Below are positions 62,476 to 64,000 of a DNA stretch of 64,000 nucleotides, piece by piece. Made by a program: the position numbers and the translations under genes. Each line of letters opens with the position of its first letter. The stretch's first letter is position 1. The notes beneath the pieces were generated by a model that was given only the letters and a program-made list of their open reading frames with translations, was not told the origin of the DNA and made no database searches. The DNA comes from Agromyces sp. S2-1-8 (lineage in GTDB: Bacteria; Actinomycetota; Actinomycetes; Actinomycetales; Microbacteriaceae), in contig NZ_JAJOLP010000001.1 in NCBI RefSeq assembly GCF_021129215.1, positions 2,108,001-2,172,000 on the forward strand, read 5' to 3'.

Positions 62476-63435
62476 GTGCTCGAGGCGCTCGGGCTCGACG
62501 CGGCGCACACCGCGGTGTACCGGTGCGTGCTGCAGCAGCCGTCTGCGTCGACCGCCGAGATCGGCGCGATGCTCAGCATGTCGGTGCCGCGCGTTCGCTC
62601 GATCGCGACCGAGCTCGAGGGCCTCGGGCTGCTCGCACGGCAGGGCTCGAACCGCGACCGGTTCGTCGCGTCGCCGCCGTCGATCTCGCTCCGCCCGCTG
62701 CTGCTCGAACGCGAGCGCGGGCTCACCCGCGCGCACGAGGCCCTCGTCGAGCTCGGCGAGCTCTACCGGCGCTCGGCGGATCAGCGGAGCGTGGCCGACG
62801 TCGTCGACGTCGTCATCGGCGACGATTCCGTGCGGCAGCGGGTCGCCCAGCTGCAGGCGGCGTCGACCGAGCAGGTGCGGGCGCTCGTGCTGCACGATGT
62901 CGCCCTGCTGAGCGGCGAGGAGAACGTCGAGGAGGACCGCGCGCTCGAACGCGGGGTGCGCTACCGGGTGATCGTCGAGAGCGGCGTGCTCGAGCGCCCC
63001 GGATGGCTCGCCGTCGCGCGCGAGATGGCGCAGATCGGCGAGGAGATCCGGGTGCTGCCGACGCTGCCGACGCGGATGTTCATCGCCGACGACCAGATGG
63101 CGCTCGTGCCCATGCGTTCGCAGGGGGAGGATCGCGGGTTCGGCGCGCTGCTCATCCACCCGAGCGGCCTGCTCGACCTCGTGATCTCGATCTTCGAGGA
63201 GTACTGGCGCTCTGCCACCGAGTTCCTGCCGATCGCCGCGGCACCGTCCTCCGACGACATCGACCGCGACCTCCTCAGGCTGCTGCTGCTCGGCGTGACC
63301 GATGCGGGCGCCGCCTCGCAGCTCGGGATCTCGCTGCGCACCCTGCAGCGCCGCGTGGCCGAGCTCATGGAGACGGCCGGGGTCACGAGCCGCATGCAGC
63401 TCGGTGCCGAGGCCGTGCGGCGCTCCTGGGTCTGA
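62476..63435 (+). CDS. TrmB-like transcriptional regulator
   Basis: About 319 residues from GTG 62476, which has GAGGAGG 5 bases upstream; ATG 62434 is a possible longer start. N-terminal winged helix LEALGLDAAHTAVYRCVLQQPSASTAEIGAMLSMSVPRVRSIATELEGLGLLAR as in TrmB, a middle ligand-binding region, and a second C-terminal helix-turn-helix (DIDRDLLRLLLLGVTDAGAASQLGISLRTLQRRVAELMETAGVTSRMQLG), LuxR-like. Divergent from the subtilase, which it may control. Confidence 0.85.
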   Translation: MLEALGLDAAHTAVYRCVLQQPSASTAEIGAMLSMSVPRVRSIATELEGLGLLARQGSNRDRFVASPPSISLRPLLLERERGLTRAHEALVELGELYRRSADQRSVADVVDVVIGDDSVRQRVAQLQAASTEQVRALVLHDVALLSGEENVEEDRALERGVRYRVIVESGVLERPGWLAVAREMAQIGEEIRVLPTLPTRMFIADDQMALVPMRSQGEDRGFGALLIHPSGLLDLVISIFEEYWRSATEFLPIAAAPSSDDIDRDLLRLLLLGVTDAGAASQLGISLRTLQRRVAELMETAGVTSRMQLGAEAVRRSWV

Positions 63436-63485
63436 GGCGCCGGCGCGAGGCATCCACCCCGCAGCCGACTAGGCTGGAGGGCGCC

Positions 63486-64000
63486 ATGTTGGAACTTGAC
63501 CTCTCGCAGGAGATCGCGGCGCTGCGCGCCACCTTCGGCGACATCCGTACCGTGATCGACGTCGACGCGCTCGAGGCGCAGATCGCCGAGCTCTCCGAGC
63601 AGGCGGGCGCTCCAGACCTCTGGGACGACACCGCGAACGCCCAGAAGGTGACGAGCGCGCTCAGCCATCGCCAGTCCGAGCTGAAGCGCATCACCGAGGT
63701 CGGGCAGCGGCTCGACGACCTCGACGTGCTCATCGATCTCGCCAATGAGATGGAGGACGAGGACTCGGCCGCCGAGGCGCGCGCCGAGGTCGCCGCCCTG
63801 CAGAAGACGATCGGCGACCTCGAGGTGCAGACGCTCCTCGACGGCGAGTACGACGATCGCGGCGCGGTCGTGACGATCCGCTCGGGTGCCGGCGGCGACG
63901 ACGCGACCGACTTCGCCGAGATGCTCATGCGCATGTACCTGCGCTGGGCCGAGCGGCACGACTACCCGGTGAAGGTGCTCGACACCTCGTACGCCGAGGG
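63486..64000 (+). CDS. prfB: Peptide chain release factor 2, C-terminus outside window
   Basis: First 171 residues. MLELDLSQEIAALRATFGDIRTVIDVDALEAQIAELSEQAGAPDLWDD is the RF2 N-terminal domain; TIRSGAGGDDATDFAEMLMRMY approaches the GGQ-domain. No in-frame TGA or frameshift site is seen near codon 25, so the programmed frameshift known in many bacteria is absent. The SPF and GGQ motifs lie beyond the window. Confidence 0.94.
   Translation, partial: MLELDLSQEIAALRATFGDIRTVIDVDALEAQIAELSEQAGAPDLWDDTANAQKVTSALSHRQSELKRITEVGQRLDDLDVLIDLANEMEDEDSAAEARAEVAALQKTIGDLEVQTLLDGEYDDRGAVVTIRSGAGGDDATDFAEMLMRMYLRWAERHDYPVKVLDTSYAE

Noticed and set aside
63486-63600. Programmed frameshift in prfB
   Set aside because: The frame is open from ATG 63486 with no internal TGA in the seen part, so none is needed.

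Overview
The window is chromosomal DNA from a high-GC Gram-positive actinobacterium. GC is roughly 70%, GTG starts are common, and ATGA/GTGA start-stop overlaps are frequent. Gene content (DUF3039, murI-rph-rdgB, a Tad pilus locus, a PPOX/F420-type protein, prfB, a teichoic-acid-like surface polymer locus) fits the family Microbacteriaceae, probably near Agromyces or Microbacterium. The genus is an inference from style and content, not from a database search.

Layout. 1-5.7 kb: a secreted zinc metalloprotease running off the left edge, a nitrilase/omega-amidase-like enzyme convergent with a PLP aminotransferase, and a membrane-anchored HtrA protease. 5.8-11.4 kb: surface polymer genes (two family-2 glycosyltransferases, a CDP-alcohol phosphatidyltransferase, a TagF-like polymerase) with repeat-rich gaps. 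11.4-22.7 kb: a small membrane-associated protein of unknown role and a 3,347-residue exported RTX-type calcium-binding protein. 22.8-27.3 kb: threonine synthase, a Wzm/Wzt polysaccharide ABC exporter, an ECF S component and a LicC-like nucleotidyltransferase; exporter and nucleotidyltransferase probably belong functionally with the 5.8-11.4 kb genes. 27.5-30.9 kb: an ABC exporter pair whose ATPase has a ~320-residue low-complexity leader. 30.9-38.5 kb: housekeeping genes (DUF3039, pncB, EamA, LysR, murI, rph, rdgB, a lipoprotein hydrolase, a CDF transporter). 38.5-45.9 kb: a secreted protein behind a hexanucleotide array, an FAD oxidase and divergent LuxR regulator, DedA, an LLM oxidoreductase, tRNA-Leu(UAG), and a membrane protein with its PadR regulator.

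46-56.6 kb is a Tad (Flp pilus) operon: tadA-tadB-tadC, a short Flp-like pilin and three TadE/TadG-type minor pilins. It is split by a lower-GC integrated element of exactly 6,000 bp between its repeated TTCG core sequences (49045 to 55048). The element lies inside the last transmembrane codons of tadC. It carries a primase-polymerase/helicase protein, small unknown genes, two zinc-ribbon proteins, a DnaA-box-rich origin-like region and a serine integrase. Clean excision would restore the tadC reading frame. This is the most interesting system here: a minimal, probably self-replicating integrative element that may act as a genetic switch for the pilus.

56.7-64 kb: a PPOX-family protein, an MFS transporter, a large secreted subtilase with a divergent TrmB-like regulator, and the start of prfB, which runs off the right edge. 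A 10-base motif, CGAGGCATCC, recurs about seventeen times, often inside intergenic hairpins, and is not seen in the integrated element or the giant RTX gene.
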